Below, one piece after another: positions 16,509-26,478 of a stretch of DNA of 64,000 bases. Position numbers and translations under genes: made by a program. The stretch is from Parabacteroides sp. PH5-46 (lineage in GTDB: Bacteria; Bacteroidota; Bacteroidia; Bacteroidales; Tannerellaceae), in assembly GCF_029892785.1 (NCBI RefSeq), contig NZ_JARXXA010000001.1:186001-250000 (forward strand). The letters are read 5' to 3'. The notes beneath the pieces are model-generated. The model was not told the origin of the DNA. It did no database searches and saw nothing but the letters and a program-made list of their open reading frames with translations. How positions within the stretch are numbered: position 1 is the first letter of the stretch; each line of letters starts with the position of its first letter.

Positions 16509-18155
16509 ATGGATGCATTATCAAAACTGAAAACCTCACGTAAGAGGGAACAACTATTACAACAATTGAGTCCTTTCGAACTGAAAGACAATCTGATTAA
16601 ATTGGCGTCGGATGAGCAAAAGCAAATGGCCGGCACAATGTTGAATGCCGGAAGAGGTAATCCGAACTGGACAGCTACAACGCCTCGCGAGGCTTTCTTT
16701 ACCTTGGGCTATTTTGGGCTGGAAGAATGTCGCCGATCCTATGACAATGCAGTCGGTATGGCGGGTATACCTCAAAAGGATGGTATCGCCAAGCGCTTTG
16801 AATCTTTCCTACAAAGGAAAGCCAATATGCCGGGTGTTGAATTATTGAAAAATATGTATGAATATGGTATCAATACACATAACTTTGTTCCGGATGAATG
16901 GGTGATGGAGCTGGCTGAAGGTATTATTGGTGACCAATACCCCAGTCCGGTACGCATGCTGAAGCATACGGAAGTAATTGTTCATGATTACCTGATACAG
17001 GAAATGTGCGGAAATAAACCGGTTCGGAATGGACGGTTCGACCTGTTCGCCGTAGAAGGAGGTACAGCTGCTATGTGTTATATCTTCGACTCGCTGATAG
17101 AGAATCGTTTATTGAAGAAGGGAGACCGTATCGCCTTGGGTGTTCCTGCCTTTACGCCTTACCTGGAGATCCCTCAGTTGGAACGCTACCAGTTTAAAGT
17201 AACGTATATACAAGGTTCTGCTAAGGATGAAAATGGAAATTCGACCTTCCAGTATCCGGATGTAGAGCTGGATAAACTGGGCGACAAAGCGATCAAGGCA
17301 TTCTTTATTATCAATCCGAGTAATCCTACTTCAGTGGAGATCAGCGATGAATCCCGCAAGTATATCGTAAAGGTAGTAAAGAACCTGAATCCCAACCTGA
17401 TGATATTGACAGATGACGTATATGGCACTTTTGTAGAAGGCTTTAACTCATTGATGAATGAGTTGCCACGGAATACCTTGTGCGTTTATTCTTTCTCTAA
17501 ATACTTTGGAGCTACCGGCTGGAGACTGGGAGTTATTGCTCTGTATGAAGACAATGTGTACGACGATATGCTGTCGGCCATACCGGAAAAGGAAAAGGAA
17601 CGTTTGAAAAAGTTGTATGAAAGCCTGACGATCTATCCGGAAAAGCTGAAGTTTATCGACCGCTTGGTAGCCGATAGCCGCCAGGTAGCCCTGAACCATA
17701 CTGCTGGCCTTTCATTGCCTCAGCAGATGCAGATGCTTTTGTTTGCCAGCTTTGCCCTTTTAGACAAAGAAAATAAGTATAAACAGTTAAGCATCCAGAG
17801 GCTTCATCATCGGTATGACCTCTTTTGGGAAGGAATGAAAATAGAGACACTGCCGGATTCTGAACGGGCAGCTTATTATCTGGAGTTTGATGTGCGCGAA
17901 TGGGCTTTAAAAATGCATGGAAAAGCCTTTGTTGATTTTCTGGAAAAGAACTTTGAACCGGTAGATATCGTGTTCCGTTTGGCTGAAAAATCATCCATCG
18001 TATTGTTGAACGGAGGAGGCTTTGCCGGACCGAAATGGTCGGTAAGAGTTTCATTGGCAAACCTGGACGATGAAGCATACAAACGAATTGGCGAAGAGCT
18101 GATAGATACGATGTTAGAGTATGTTGAAGCCTGGGACGAAGCTAACAAAAAATAA
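16509..18155 (+). CDS. asdA: Aspartate 4-decarboxylase (PLP enzyme)
   Basis: A 548-residue PLP-dependent fold-type I enzyme converting L-aspartate to L-alanine and CO2. It is longer than ordinary aminotransferases, as expected for AsdA. Visible are NPSNPTSVEIS (substrate/PLP loop), LTDDVYGTF (Asp-Tyr contacts to PLP), YSFSKYFGATGWRLGV with the PLP lysine, and a terminal RVSLANL arginine that binds the carboxylate. It sits directly behind the AspT antiporter gene and ahead of an asparaginase gene, which supplies aspartate. Family and context agree. Confidence 0.93.
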   Translation: MDALSKLKTSRKREQLLQQLSPFELKDNLIKLASDEQKQMAGTMLNAGRGNPNWTATTPREAFFTLGYFGLEECRRSYDNAVGMAGIPQKDGIAKRFESFLQRKANMPGVELLKNMYEYGINTHNFVPDEWVMELAEGIIGDQYPSPVRMLKHTEVIVHDYLIQEMCGNKPVRNGRFDLFAVEGGTAAMCYIFDSLIENRLLKKGDRIALGVPAFTPYLEIPQLERYQFKVTYIQGSAKDENGNSTFQYPDVELDKLGDKAIKAFFIINPSNPTSVEISDESRKYIVKVVKNLNPNLMILTDDVYGTFVEGFNSLMNELPRNTLCVYSFSKYFGATGWRLGVIALYEDNVYDDMLSAIPEKEKERLKKLYESLTIYPEKLKFIDRLVADSRQVALNHTAGLSLPQQMQMLLFASFALLDKENKYKQLSIQRLHHRYDLFWEGMKIETLPDSERAAYYLEFDVREWALKMHGKAFVDFLEKNFEPVDIVFRLAEKSSIVLLNGGGFAGPKWSVRVSLANLDDEAYKRIGEELIDTMLEYVEAWDEANKK

Positions 18156-18232
18156 TCATTCAATAATCAATAGATAATCATTGTATAATGAGTGATAAAT
18201 AATAGGATAATAACATTTAATAAAACGATAAT

Positions 18233-19300
18233 ATGAAAACAATTAATTTAAAACGAATAATAAGCCTGATGATTGTGGCTGTAAGCCTGTCATTGACTGT
18301 TCAGGCACAGACTAAACCGAACATCTATATTTTGGCTACTGGCGGAACAATCGCCGGACAGGGAGCCTCGGAAGTAACGTCCGGATATAAGGCAGGTGCG
18401 ATCTCGGTAGATCAGATGCTGTCTGCTGTGCCGCAAATCATGGATATAGCCAATGTAAAAGGAGAACAGGTAGCACAAATCGGTAGCCAGGACATGAACA
18501 ATGAGGTCTGGCTAAAGCTGGGAAAACGGGTAAACGAATTGCTGAGTCAGCCAAATGTGGATGCTATAGTGATCACCCACGGAACAGATACTCAGGAGGA
18601 AACTGCTTATTTCCTGAACTTGGTAGTTAAGAGTGAGAAACCGGTTGTACTGGTAGGCTCGATGCGTCCTTCTACGGCCATAAGCGCCGACGGACCCCGT
18701 AATATCTATAATGCAGTGGCTTGTGCAATAGCCAAAGAATCAATAGGTAAGGGCGTTATGGTAGTGATGGATGATAAGATACTGGGTGCCGACGACCTGG
18801 CCAAGACCAATACCCTGAGCGTAGGGACCTTTATGAACCCGAATTACGGCCCATTAGGCATCGTTTATAATGGAAAGCCTATCTATACGCGTGAATCGGT
18901 GAAACGACACACTACCAAGTCTGAATTTGATATTACAAACCTGAACGAATTGCCTCGCGTAGAGATTGTTCTGAGCTATTCCAATGCAACAGCTTTGTTT
19001 GTAGATGCCGCTGTAAAAGCCGGTGCTAAAGGTATTGTTACAGCCGGGGTAGGGAATGGTAACCTGACAACTGTGATGCAGAACGAGCTGGCAAAAGCCC
19101 GTAAGAATGGTGTTGCCGTAGTACGTTCGTCACGCATTATGACAGGGCCTACCGCTCAATGGGACGAAGTAGATGATGACGCGCTGAGCTTTGTTGCCTC
19201 CTGGTACATTAATCCGTATCGCTCACGTGTTTTGTTGATGCTGGCATTGACAAAAACCAACGACTATAAGGAAATCCAACGGATGTTCACTGAATATTAA
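18233..19300 (+). CDS. ansB: Periplasmic L-asparaginase, type II
   Basis: A 355-residue enzyme that hydrolyses asparagine to aspartate and ammonia. The signal peptide ends VQAQ at about residue 25. Both asparaginase signatures are present: ILATGGTIAGQG with the nucleophilic Thr, and VITHGTDTQEETAYFL with the second Thr-Asp pair. MRPSTAISADGPRN and TAGVGNGN complete the active site. Its location outside the inner membrane places aspartate where the AspT antiporter can take it up. It is followed after 10 bases by a porin gene. Confidence 0.94.
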   Translation: MKTINLKRIISLMIVAVSLSLTVQAQTKPNIYILATGGTIAGQGASEVTSGYKAGAISVDQMLSAVPQIMDIANVKGEQVAQIGSQDMNNEVWLKLGKRVNELLSQPNVDAIVITHGTDTQEETAYFLNLVVKSEKPVVLVGSMRPSTAISADGPRNIYNAVACAIAKESIGKGVMVVMDDKILGADDLAKTNTLSVGTFMNPNYGPLGIVYNGKPIYTRESVKRHTTKSEFDITNLNELPRVEIVLSYSNATALFVDAAVKAGAKGIVTAGVGNGNLTTVMQNELAKARKNGVAVVRSSRIMTGPTAQWDEVDDDALSFVASWYINPYRSRVLLMLALTKTNDYKEIQRMFTEY

Positions 19301-19310
19301 GTAAGCAGAT

Positions 19311-20399
19311 ATGAAAAAGATTTGTTTATTGGTAGTTGCCCTTGTGGCAACTACCCTGCAATCGTATGCTCAACACCGGGAGAGTGAAAACATTCTGGAG
19401 CGCTTGCTTTGGGATGATAAGATGCTGAATATCATGATTGATACGCGTGTGGATTTTCAAGGCACACTGAATGGTGGCGATCTGGATGATCTGTCCTTTC
19501 AGGGACAAACCATCAAGGTTTGGTTGGTGGGAGAGATTGTTCCGGGTATCCGTTACCGGGTCCGTCATCGCCTGAATAAACCACAAACACCCTTGCGTGA
19601 AGGATATTCTGCAGCTACAGACCAAGCCTGGATTGCCTTGGATGCCGGGAAGCACTGGACGTTTACAATTGGTAAACAATCCGTACAGTTCGGTACATTT
19701 GAATATGACTACAATCCCGCAGATATCTACCTGGGGACGATGACATTCAATGACTTGGATGCGTATAAGACCGGAGTGGATGTTGCCTATAAATTTGCCG
19801 GACAGACCTTGCATCTCCAGGTTGTAAACTCAGATGCTACGCAATTTGCAAGTGATGAATATAAGAAAAAAGCCCTGGCTTTTGCTACCCTGTGGGAAGG
19901 AAGTCTGTTTGACAACATATTGAAGACCCGTTGGGGGTATGGCGCTTTCCAACATACGAAAAGTAAGTTCTATAACTGGATTACCTTAGGTACTCAGATA
20001 AACGTAGATAAGTTTACTACAGAGTTCGACTATTATTACGGGTATCGCAACATGGATTACGGCTACATGGTAGACAATGATTCGCTTGGCCTGAGGTATG
20101 TAAAAGACCAATCCCTGTCTGTCAATCTGAAGTATGATTTTGGTAAGTGGAAACCGTTTGTCAAAGGAACCTGGGATCAGCGCTACGACAAGGATTTCAG
20201 TAAAACAGCCTATGAAAGTACCGGCATTCAGGCAGTGCTTGAATATTATCCTTTTACCAACAAATATGTGAAAGATTTACGGTTTCACTTGGCCTATATG
20301 TATAGCCATACCGATTATAAAGGTATGTTTAGCAACCTGAGTGATAATGATACGCATACCTTTCTAGTAGGTACCCGCTGGCTCTTTAAAGCAAAATAA
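19311..20399 (+). CDS. Outer membrane porin of the asparagine/aspartate operon
   Basis: A 362-residue protein with a signal peptide (LLVVALVATTLQSYAQ) and repeated amphipathic strands rich in aromatic residues, such as WTFTIGKQSVQFGTFEYDY and FTTEFDYYYGYRNMDYGYM, ending in the strand HTFLVGTRWLFKAK. It resembles phosphate-selective O/P-like or general Bacteroidales porins. The pattern supports a beta-barrel; the substrate is inferred from operon position as asparagine or aspartate entering the periplasm. It is the last gene of the cluster. Confidence 0.82.
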   Translation: MKKICLLVVALVATTLQSYAQHRESENILERLLWDDKMLNIMIDTRVDFQGTLNGGDLDDLSFQGQTIKVWLVGEIVPGIRYRVRHRLNKPQTPLREGYSAATDQAWIALDAGKHWTFTIGKQSVQFGTFEYDYNPADIYLGTMTFNDLDAYKTGVDVAYKFAGQTLHLQVVNSDATQFASDEYKKKALAFATLWEGSLFDNILKTRWGYGAFQHTKSKFYNWITLGTQINVDKFTTEFDYYYGYRNMDYGYMVDNDSLGLRYVKDQSLSVNLKYDFGKWKPFVKGTWDQRYDKDFSKTAYESTGIQAVLEYYPFTNKYVKDLRFHLAYMYSHTDYKGMFSNLSDNDTHTFLVGTRWLFKAK

Positions 20400-20466
20400 G
20401 GGGCTGTATATGGTTCATTAATTGTGCAACTTTTACTATTTTTGCAAGGAAATGAACGTGTAGTAA

Positions 20467-23370
20467 ATGGAAGACGAACGGCTGATATTGGTGCTTTCTG
20501 AGCATCGGATTTTTGGTTGGAAACTAAATATTCATTCAGCCCGGTTGAATGAAAGCGGCAGTGTGCAGATATTAGGTACACCCGTTGCCAAGCAAGAAGA
20601 GGAGAGGGGAGCACCTGCTGCAATCGTTCAGATTATCAGGCGAGCCGACGAGATGTCGGATAAAGCACTGATGAAGACTTTCTCGAAAAAGAAATCCTTG
20701 CGGGAGTTTGAGAAGGAAGTTACAGAAGAGATGTATGAAAAATATATCCGCCCAAGAATAGAGCTTGGAAACCGCAAGATAGTAGAACTGGCCAAGCAAA
20801 CCGACTTGCCGGTCTTTTTCCGCGAAAAATTATCAAGTAACATCTTATACGACTGGCATCGGATACATATCCTTCCGATGCCGGCCGAATGTTTGTTCAA
20901 CTTTGTGAAGGATGAGAATAGTTTCCGCTATTTCATTTCCCTGACGGTCGACGGGCAAGAGATATCTTTACAAACAAAACCTGCCATTATTATCTCTCAC
21001 AAACCGGCTACAGTCTTGATAGGTAGCAAGATTTATTGTGTAGAGAATATCGATTCAAAAAAACTAATTCCCTTTTTTACGAAAGACTTTGTACTGGTGC
21101 CACCTGCTTCGGAAGAGGTGTATCTGAAGAATTTTGTACTGAAAACGATGCAAGAGTTTAAAGTGAAAATTCAAGGAATACCGGTAAAAGAAATCAAGCC
21201 CTCCAAGCAAGCTTATCTATCCCTGGAAGAAGACCTGAATCAGGAATATGTGTTAGTTTTGTCCTTCCTGTATGAAAGCTTAAAGATCTATCCCGACAAT
21301 CGGAAAAAGAAAATTATCTGGCTGGAAGGGGAGGGAAGTAGCCCCGCTATCTGTTGGTATGAGAGAGACTTGGCTTGGGAAAATCAGATGATAAATATAC
21401 TGAAACAAGAAGGTCTGCAAGCCAAGGGAATAAACCATTATTATACCGGAGATACACAAAATCAGTATAGTTTGATCGAATGGCTGAATAAAAAGGAAAA
21501 GGTTTTAAATCAAAACTTTATCTTGGGACAAATCCTGGGACAAAACTTCTTCACGGGCGAGCTTTACATACAGTCGGACGTAGATAATAAAATAGACTGG
21601 TTTGAGGTAAATATAGAGGTGATAATAGGAGAGCATAAGATCCCTTTCAGCCGTTTCAGGAAGCAAATATTAAAGGGTAGTAAGGAGTTTCTGCTGCCGG
21701 ATAAGACAATAGCGATATTGCCCGATGAATGGTTTGAACGCTACCAGGAATTGTTCCGTTTCGGAAAAGAAGAGAATGCCGTACTCCGGGTAGAGAAGAT
21801 CCATACACCTGTACTGGGACATGCCTTAGCCGGTCAGGTAAGCCGTGCCAAACTGGATGAGATTAACAGTTTTCTGAAGGTGCCTATTGTTCATCCGCCA
21901 CTGCCCGAACAGCCTGCCGTAGAGTTACGCTCTTACCAGAAGGATGGCTTTTATTGGTTGGCACATTTGTATGAACATGGTTATGGAGGTTGCCTGGCAG
22001 ATGATATGGGACTGGGAAAAACCTTACAAACGATAACTCTTCTGAAGTATATATACGGGAAATCAGAGCAAAGCCAAGCCGTTAGAAGTGATGGGCAACT
22101 GTCTCTGTTTGAATCAAGCGTTTCGGTTCTTCCTCCCGTCTTGATTGTTGCTCCTACCTCCTTATTACATAACTGGAAAAATGAACTGAAACGCTTTGCT
22201 CCTGAGCTGAATGTATGGGTATATGCCGGTTACGATCGGCAACGTACCAAAGATCAAACTGGTATGTTCGACAACTATCAGGTAATCATTACCTCTTATG
22301 GTATTATGCGGAATGATATTGAGTATTTGCGTAACTATGCTTTTCAGATGGTCATTCTCGACGAAAGTCAGTATATAAAGAATACCGATTCGCTGGTATA
22401 TCAGTCGGTCAAGCAACTCGTTTCCGAGCATAAGCTGGTATTGACAGGTACACCTATTGAAAATTCGCTGGAAGACCTGTGGGCACAATTCAACTTTATC
22501 AACGAAGGCCTCTTAGGAAGCCTGTCTTCCTTTAAAAAAGACTTTGTGCATAAGATAGTGAAAGAGAAGAATACGGGACAGGAAGACAGGCTTAAGAAGA
22601 TCATACAGCCTTTCCTGCTCAGGCGTACAAAAGAAGAGGTAACACCTGAACTGCCTCCTTTGTTACAAGAGGTTGTTTACTGTGATATGACCGATGCTCA
22701 GCAAAAGGCATATGAGAATGAAAAAAACCGGATACGAAATATGCTACTTGAAGCCTGGGAGCATCCAGAGTTGCCAAAGAATAACCTGGTAGCCCTGGAG
22801 GGATTGAACAAGCTCCGGCAGCTGTCCTGCCATCCCCGTCTGGTTATCCCTGATTATGAAGAGAGTTCGGGTAAGTTTGAACAGGTTATAATGTCGTTTG
22901 AGAACCTGAAAGCAAGCCATCATAAGGTATTAATCTTCTCTTCGTATGTGAGGCATCTGAACCTCCTGGCTGAAAAATTCAACGAAGAAGGTTGGCCTTA
23001 TGCCATGCTGACCGGTGAAACAACCAAAAGAGAAGAAGAGATCAAACGTTTCACTGAAAACAAAGACATTAACTGCTTCTTTATTTCCCTGAAAGCCGGA
23101 TCAACCGGACTGAACCTGACGGCTGCCGACTATGTCTTTATCATCGACCCTTGGTGGAATCCCGCTGCCGAAATGCAAGCCCTGAGCAGAGCCCATCGTA
23201 TCGGACAAGACAAACCCGTGATAGCTTACCGCTTCGTTTCCAGTGAAACCATAGAAGAGAAAATCATCCGCCTACAAGAATCTAAAGCCGCCTTGTCGGA
23301 AACATTCATCAATTCCAACAATCCGCTCTCCCTGCTCAATCGAAACGACATGGAAGAGTTGCTAAAATAA
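20467..23370 (+). CDS. SNF2-family DNA-dependent ATPase/helicase
   Basis: A 967-residue protein. The N-terminal 490 residues are not of a family I can name with confidence (SNF2-associated region, with KKKIIWLEGEG and FRKQILKGSKEFLLPDKTIAILPDEWFERY). The SNF2 motor begins at ELRSYQKDGFYWL, with Walker A DMGLGKT at 513-519, VILDESQYIKN (DEAH-equivalent DESQ), LTGTPIENSLEDLWAQFNFI, and the second lobe ending SRAHRIGQDKPV. Such proteins translocate on duplex DNA and remodel protein-DNA complexes or RNA polymerase. A TATTTTTG -7 box lies at 20437-20444. No methylase or nuclease partner is adjacent. Confidence 0.93.
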   Translation: MEDERLILVLSEHRIFGWKLNIHSARLNESGSVQILGTPVAKQEEERGAPAAIVQIIRRADEMSDKALMKTFSKKKSLREFEKEVTEEMYEKYIRPRIELGNRKIVELAKQTDLPVFFREKLSSNILYDWHRIHILPMPAECLFNFVKDENSFRYFISLTVDGQEISLQTKPAIIISHKPATVLIGSKIYCVENIDSKKLIPFFTKDFVLVPPASEEVYLKNFVLKTMQEFKVKIQGIPVKEIKPSKQAYLSLEEDLNQEYVLVLSFLYESLKIYPDNRKKKIIWLEGEGSSPAICWYERDLAWENQMINILKQEGLQAKGINHYYTGDTQNQYSLIEWLNKKEKVLNQNFILGQILGQNFFTGELYIQSDVDNKIDWFEVNIEVIIGEHKIPFSRFRKQILKGSKEFLLPDKTIAILPDEWFERYQELFRFGKEENAVLRVEKIHTPVLGHALAGQVSRAKLDEINSFLKVPIVHPPLPEQPAVELRSYQKDGFYWLAHLYEHGYGGCLADDMGLGKTLQTITLLKYIYGKSEQSQAVRSDGQLSLFESSVSVLPPVLIVAPTSLLHNWKNELKRFAPELNVWVYAGYDRQRTKDQTGMFDNYQVIITSYGIMRNDIEYLRNYAFQMVILDESQYIKNTDSLVYQSVKQLVSEHKLVLTGTPIENSLEDLWAQFNFINEGLLGSLSSFKKDFVHKIVKEKNTGQEDRLKKIIQPFLLRRTKEEVTPELPPLLQEVVYCDMTDAQQKAYENEKNRIRNMLLEAWEHPELPKNNLVALEGLNKLRQLSCHPRLVIPDYEESSGKFEQVIMSFENLKASHHKVLIFSSYVRHLNLLAEKFNEEGWPYAMLTGETTKREEEIKRFTENKDINCFFISLKAGSTGLNLTAADYVFIIDPWWNPAAEMQALSRAHRIGQDKPVIAYRFVSSETIEEKIIRLQESKAALSETFINSNNPLSLLNRNDMEELLK

Positions 23371-23387
23371 AGAGAGAAGAGGGGATA

Positions 23388-23756
23388 TTAATACCTGTAC
23401 ATCTCAACAAGTGTATTGAAGATAGCTTCTTTTTCTTTTTCCGTAATATCTCCGATTTTGCATATCACCCTTTTAGACAGGATTGTTTTTTTCTGATCCA
23501 ATACTACATACATGGGCTGAGTAATAGAAGACTTCTTGGTAGGGGATAGTTTTACGCGTGTAGGAATGTGTTTATGTTCGGGAGTAAGGGGTACGACTTC
23601 TACGTAATCCAGATGCTTATTCATCTCATCCGGAGAGAGTAACAGGCATATTTGTTTGTTTCTGATCTCACCTTCCGCTTCCAGTGGATCAAGATTGATC
23701 ATCACAATCTCATACTGCTTACATATAAAGGTAGAGTTTCCGGTGTGTGTTTCCAT
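23388..23756 (-). CDS. mazF: MazF/PemK-family toxin
   Basis: A 122-residue protein with the PemK/MazF fold: YEIVMINLDPLEAEGEIRNKQICLLLSPDEMN, then VVPLTPEHKHIPTRVKL, and KSSITQPMYVVLDQKKTILSKRVICKIGDI with the conserved Gln-Ser/Thr region and the terminal KIG. MazF proteins are sequence-specific endoribonucleases. It lies 22 bases downstream of an AbrB-type antitoxin gene in the usual antitoxin-first order. The gene ends 17 bases from the convergent SNF2 gene. Confidence 0.85.
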   Translation of the reverse strand: METHTGNSTFICKQYEIVMINLDPLEAEGEIRNKQICLLLSPDEMNKHLDYVEVVPLTPEHKHIPTRVKLSPTKKSSITQPMYVVLDQKKTILSKRVICKIGDITEKEKEAIFNTLVEMYRY

Positions 23757-23778
23757 AGATAGCAGAGATTGATAAACC

Positions 23779-24057
23779 TTATGCTATTTCCGTGTCGAGG
23801 AAATCCGGCAGGATCAGTCCTTCCTTTCCTTCGTTGGCATATTGCGAAAACAGCTTATCCCATCCGTCTCTAACACCTTCGGTTTTTTTGATGGTCAGGA
23901 TGTTATTGTCGCCAATAGATATATCTACAGCTGTTCCGTTACTAAGGTGTAAAGCTTTGGTTGCATGATTCGGGATAATAATCCCCAGAGAAGTCCCTAC
24001 TTTGATGATTTTACCATCAAAAGAACGGTTGGGGAGATCTATTTTCAACTTTCTCAT
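23779..24057 (-). CDS. mazE: MazE/AbrB-type antitoxin
   Basis: A 92-residue protein whose first 55 residues form a SpoVT/AbrB swapped-hairpin DNA-binding domain (GKIIKVGTSLGIIIPNHATKALHLSNGTAVDISIGDNNILTI). The acidic C-terminal tail (GWDKLFSQYANEGKEGLILPDFLDTEIA) would wrap the toxin. It precedes mazF. A minus-strand TATATTTG (24106-24099) upstream is a candidate -7 box, about 42 bases before the start codon. Confidence 0.87.
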   Translation of the reverse strand: MRKLKIDLPNRSFDGKIIKVGTSLGIIIPNHATKALHLSNGTAVDISIGDNNILTIKKTEGVRDGWDKLFSQYANEGKEGLILPDFLDTEIA

Positions 24058-24163
24058 AACTCTTCGGTATTAAAAGATTTACGATATTCTTGTCTCCACA
24101 AATATAAGTATATTTTTCAACTAATCATTATAATGTTATACTAATATTTCTGAAAAAATAAGG

Positions 24164-25213
24164 TTATACCTCTATCAGTTTATATTGCTGCGAACCAAGG
24201 CCGATTTTTTCGGCATAATTGATCAGGTGGGTACCGTTTCTTGACTCGATACGTTCTACCAGATGCTCATTCTTAGGGGCGGCATAGACCATATCAACAC
24301 TTGCTCTGTCAAGAGCTACCGGGTCGAGAGAAGCAAGGATACCTATATCGTCCATTTGTGGAGGTTCGGCATTGGCGTTGCAATCGCAATCAACAGATAG
24401 CTTATTCAGAATATTGATATAGATTATTTTGTCTCCCATTTCGTCAATCATGGCTTTGTTATACTCGGCTACTTTTTCAAGAAAGGCCTCTGTTGTTGAT
24501 CCCCAGGGGTTACCCGGTTCGCCATGTATAGCCTCTTTTCCTTTTACAGAGGCCATGCCGACAGCCATATTCTTGAAAGAACCGCCGAATCCAGCCATTT
24601 CATGCCCTTTGAAATGAGCTACGGAAATGATAAAGTCATAATTTCTGTAATGTGAGCCGATAATGGCTTCTTTCAGACGGTTGCCACCATGAACGGGTAC
24701 ACGTACTTCGCCCTCGGCATCGAGGATATCTATCGGAGCAAATGTAAATCCGTGTTCGCGAGCCGATTCCAAATGGTCTTCATTTGTTGTGCGACGTCCG
24801 CCATAATAGGTATTAGAGTCTACAAGCGTTCCATTTACGGCCAACACAAGGTCACGCACTAAGTCCGGCGACAAGAAGTTTGTATTGCCAGGCTCTCCCA
24901 TATGCAGTTTGATAGCCGTTTTTCCGCTAGCTGGTCTGCCTAATTTCTCATAAACAGCCATAAGTCCGGCAGGCGTAATAGCCTTCGTCATATAAACGAT
25001 CGAATTTCCGGAAGCAGAAGCCCCATCGGCAAGCTCTTTCTCTTCGCCCTTATTAGTACCGCTCTTACTACCCGACGTACAACCATACGCAAAAGCCGGA
25101 AGGAAAGCCATATACTTCAAAGCCCTCCTTCGGTCTATCTTCAAAATACTATTCCCAGATACCTTGTGGTTTACCAACTGATTAACAGTCGTCTTACTCT
25201 TTTTTTCTTTCAT
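24164..25213 (-). CDS. DUF362 family lipoprotein
   Basis: A 349-residue protein with DUF362 features: AIKLHMGEPGNTNFLSPDLVRDLV, a conserved VDSNTYYGGRRTTNEDH segment, ISVAHFKGHEMAGFGGSFKNMAVGM, and DIGILASLDPVALDRASVDMV. The N-terminus is long and basic (KIDRRRALKYMAFLPAFAYGC) and resembles a twin-arginine signal ending in a lipobox Cys. The family is widespread and poorly characterised; some members carry iron-sulfur domains, but no CxxCxxCxxxC cluster motif is visible here. It is monocistronic, with a minus-strand TATATTTG (25247-25240) upstream. Function unknown. Confidence 0.85.
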   Translation of the reverse strand: MKEKKSKTTVNQLVNHKVSGNSILKIDRRRALKYMAFLPAFAYGCTSGSKSGTNKGEEKELADGASASGNSIVYMTKAITPAGLMAVYEKLGRPASGKTAIKLHMGEPGNTNFLSPDLVRDLVLAVNGTLVDSNTYYGGRRTTNEDHLESAREHGFTFAPIDILDAEGEVRVPVHGGNRLKEAIIGSHYRNYDFIISVAHFKGHEMAGFGGSFKNMAVGMASVKGKEAIHGEPGNPWGSTTEAFLEKVAEYNKAMIDEMGDKIIYINILNKLSVDCDCNANAEPPQMDDIGILASLDPVALDRASVDMVYAAPKNEHLVERIESRNGTHLINYAEKIGLGSQQYKLIEV

Positions 25214-25406
25214 TGGTGATTTACTTTAATATCTAAAAGCAAATATAACGAATAAATCAAATAACCAATTTGCTACACAGCTCAATTTCTTTTGCTGTCC
25301 GGCTCATTTGGCACTTGCTTTGTAATGAGCAGAAATATTTTCGTTTTTATTTAAAATAACTGCATAGAAGTCACACATTTATAATCTAAAATTATCGAAT
25401 ATTTGA

Positions 25407-26474
25407 TTAAAATAAATTTAGGCCAATTGCTCCTAAAATCATATCATTCCTAAGTTGTCGTTCTTTTTTGTTGTTTACCGCTTCAGCAGCAGCTAACCGA
25501 TACTCTTCTGGAGCATTACTCTCAAAATTGATAAGATTAGATCTCACTTCTTCAAAATTGTCTTTTATATAGCTCATATTATTACATATGACAATGAATA
25601 ATGAGAAAAAATTAGATTTTGAGTGCCAAAATGACTTTGGATTAAATTTAAAATCTAAAAAAATGGAAGATACTTGTTCAAACAGACGAATTATTTCATT
25701 TTTTTTGTCAAAATCATAAAAGTAGTCATTTAAAAGATCTGAGGTTTTATCGTTTCGATTAAAAAAACCAGAAAGAATTGTTGACATAATATTTAAGGTG
25801 TGTTGTAAGTGGACTTTTCGGGATATTTCTCTAGCAGTAAACACATTTTTCCCTGTAAATAAAGATTGACATTTTTTGATTTTTACTGTATTGGCCCATT
25901 CGTAAAATTCTCTAGGTATATTAGGATCTTCTTTGAAATTTTCATTAGCTTCTTGTACGTTTATATTTATTTGATCGCATAGTAGCTTAGCTACTAACAT
26001 ATACTCAGATGTGGAGTATTCGGAAGCCATTTTTTCTATAGACGACAGGGAATTAGATGTTCTATTTATTCTTTGAAAAATATCTTGTACCTTAGGGTCA
26101 TCATTATTTAAATCTAATTCTATAACCGCGATTTCATATTTAAGAAAATTGGTTTTTTCTATTTCATTTAAATCTTCAAAATATTTTCCATCAACTTCAA
26201 ATTGATTATCAATATATTTAGCTATTGCATTTGTTCTTTGTTGACCGTCTACTATGCATGAAACAGTTGTCATTGTAGAAATATTAACCTTTCCTTTTGA
26301 AATAAATATTTGAGGGAATGGGAAGCCTAATAAAATGGTTTTAATAAAATCTTTATTATGAACATCTCTCCAAACCAAATTTCTCTGGAAATAAGCATTT
26401 GGAATAAGTTTTCCGCTTCTAATATCATTAACCAAGTCTAATAAAGAAATTGAACGAACTCTGTAATCGACCAT
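25407..26474 (-). CDS. DUF262 (ParB-like/GmrS-type) domain protein
   Basis: A 355-residue protein from an AT-rich patch. DUF262 hallmarks are FQRNLVW (29-35), the DGQQR box (76-80), and FQRINRTSNSLSSIEKM. DUF262 domains have a ParB-like fold and in GmrSD and related phage-defence proteins act with a DUF1524 HNH nuclease. No DUF1524 or HxxP-type nuclease motif is visible; the C-terminal half is Asn/Phe-rich and unassigned. Only 4 bases separate it from the upstream nucleotidyltransferase-like gene, so the two form an operon. A defence role is inferred from family and base composition. Confidence 0.82.
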   Translation of the reverse strand: MVDYRVRSISLLDLVNDIRSGKLIPNAYFQRNLVWRDVHNKDFIKTILLGFPFPQIFISKGKVNISTMTTVSCIVDGQQRTNAIAKYIDNQFEVDGKYFEDLNEIEKTNFLKYEIAVIELDLNNDDPKVQDIFQRINRTSNSLSSIEKMASEYSTSEYMLVAKLLCDQININVQEANENFKEDPNIPREFYEWANTVKIKKCQSLFTGKNVFTAREISRKVHLQHTLNIMSTILSGFFNRNDKTSDLLNDYFYDFDKKNEIIRLFEQVSSIFLDFKFNPKSFWHSKSNFFSLFIVICNNMSYIKDNFEEVRSNLINFESNAPEEYRLAAAEAVNNKKERQLRNDMILGAIGLNLF

Positions 26475-26478
26475 ATTG

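Noticed and set aside
24164-25213. DUF362 protein as an iron-sulfur oxidoreductase
   Set aside because: No CxxCxxCxxxC cluster motif is present; the few cysteines (CDCNANAEPP) do not form a ferredoxin pattern.
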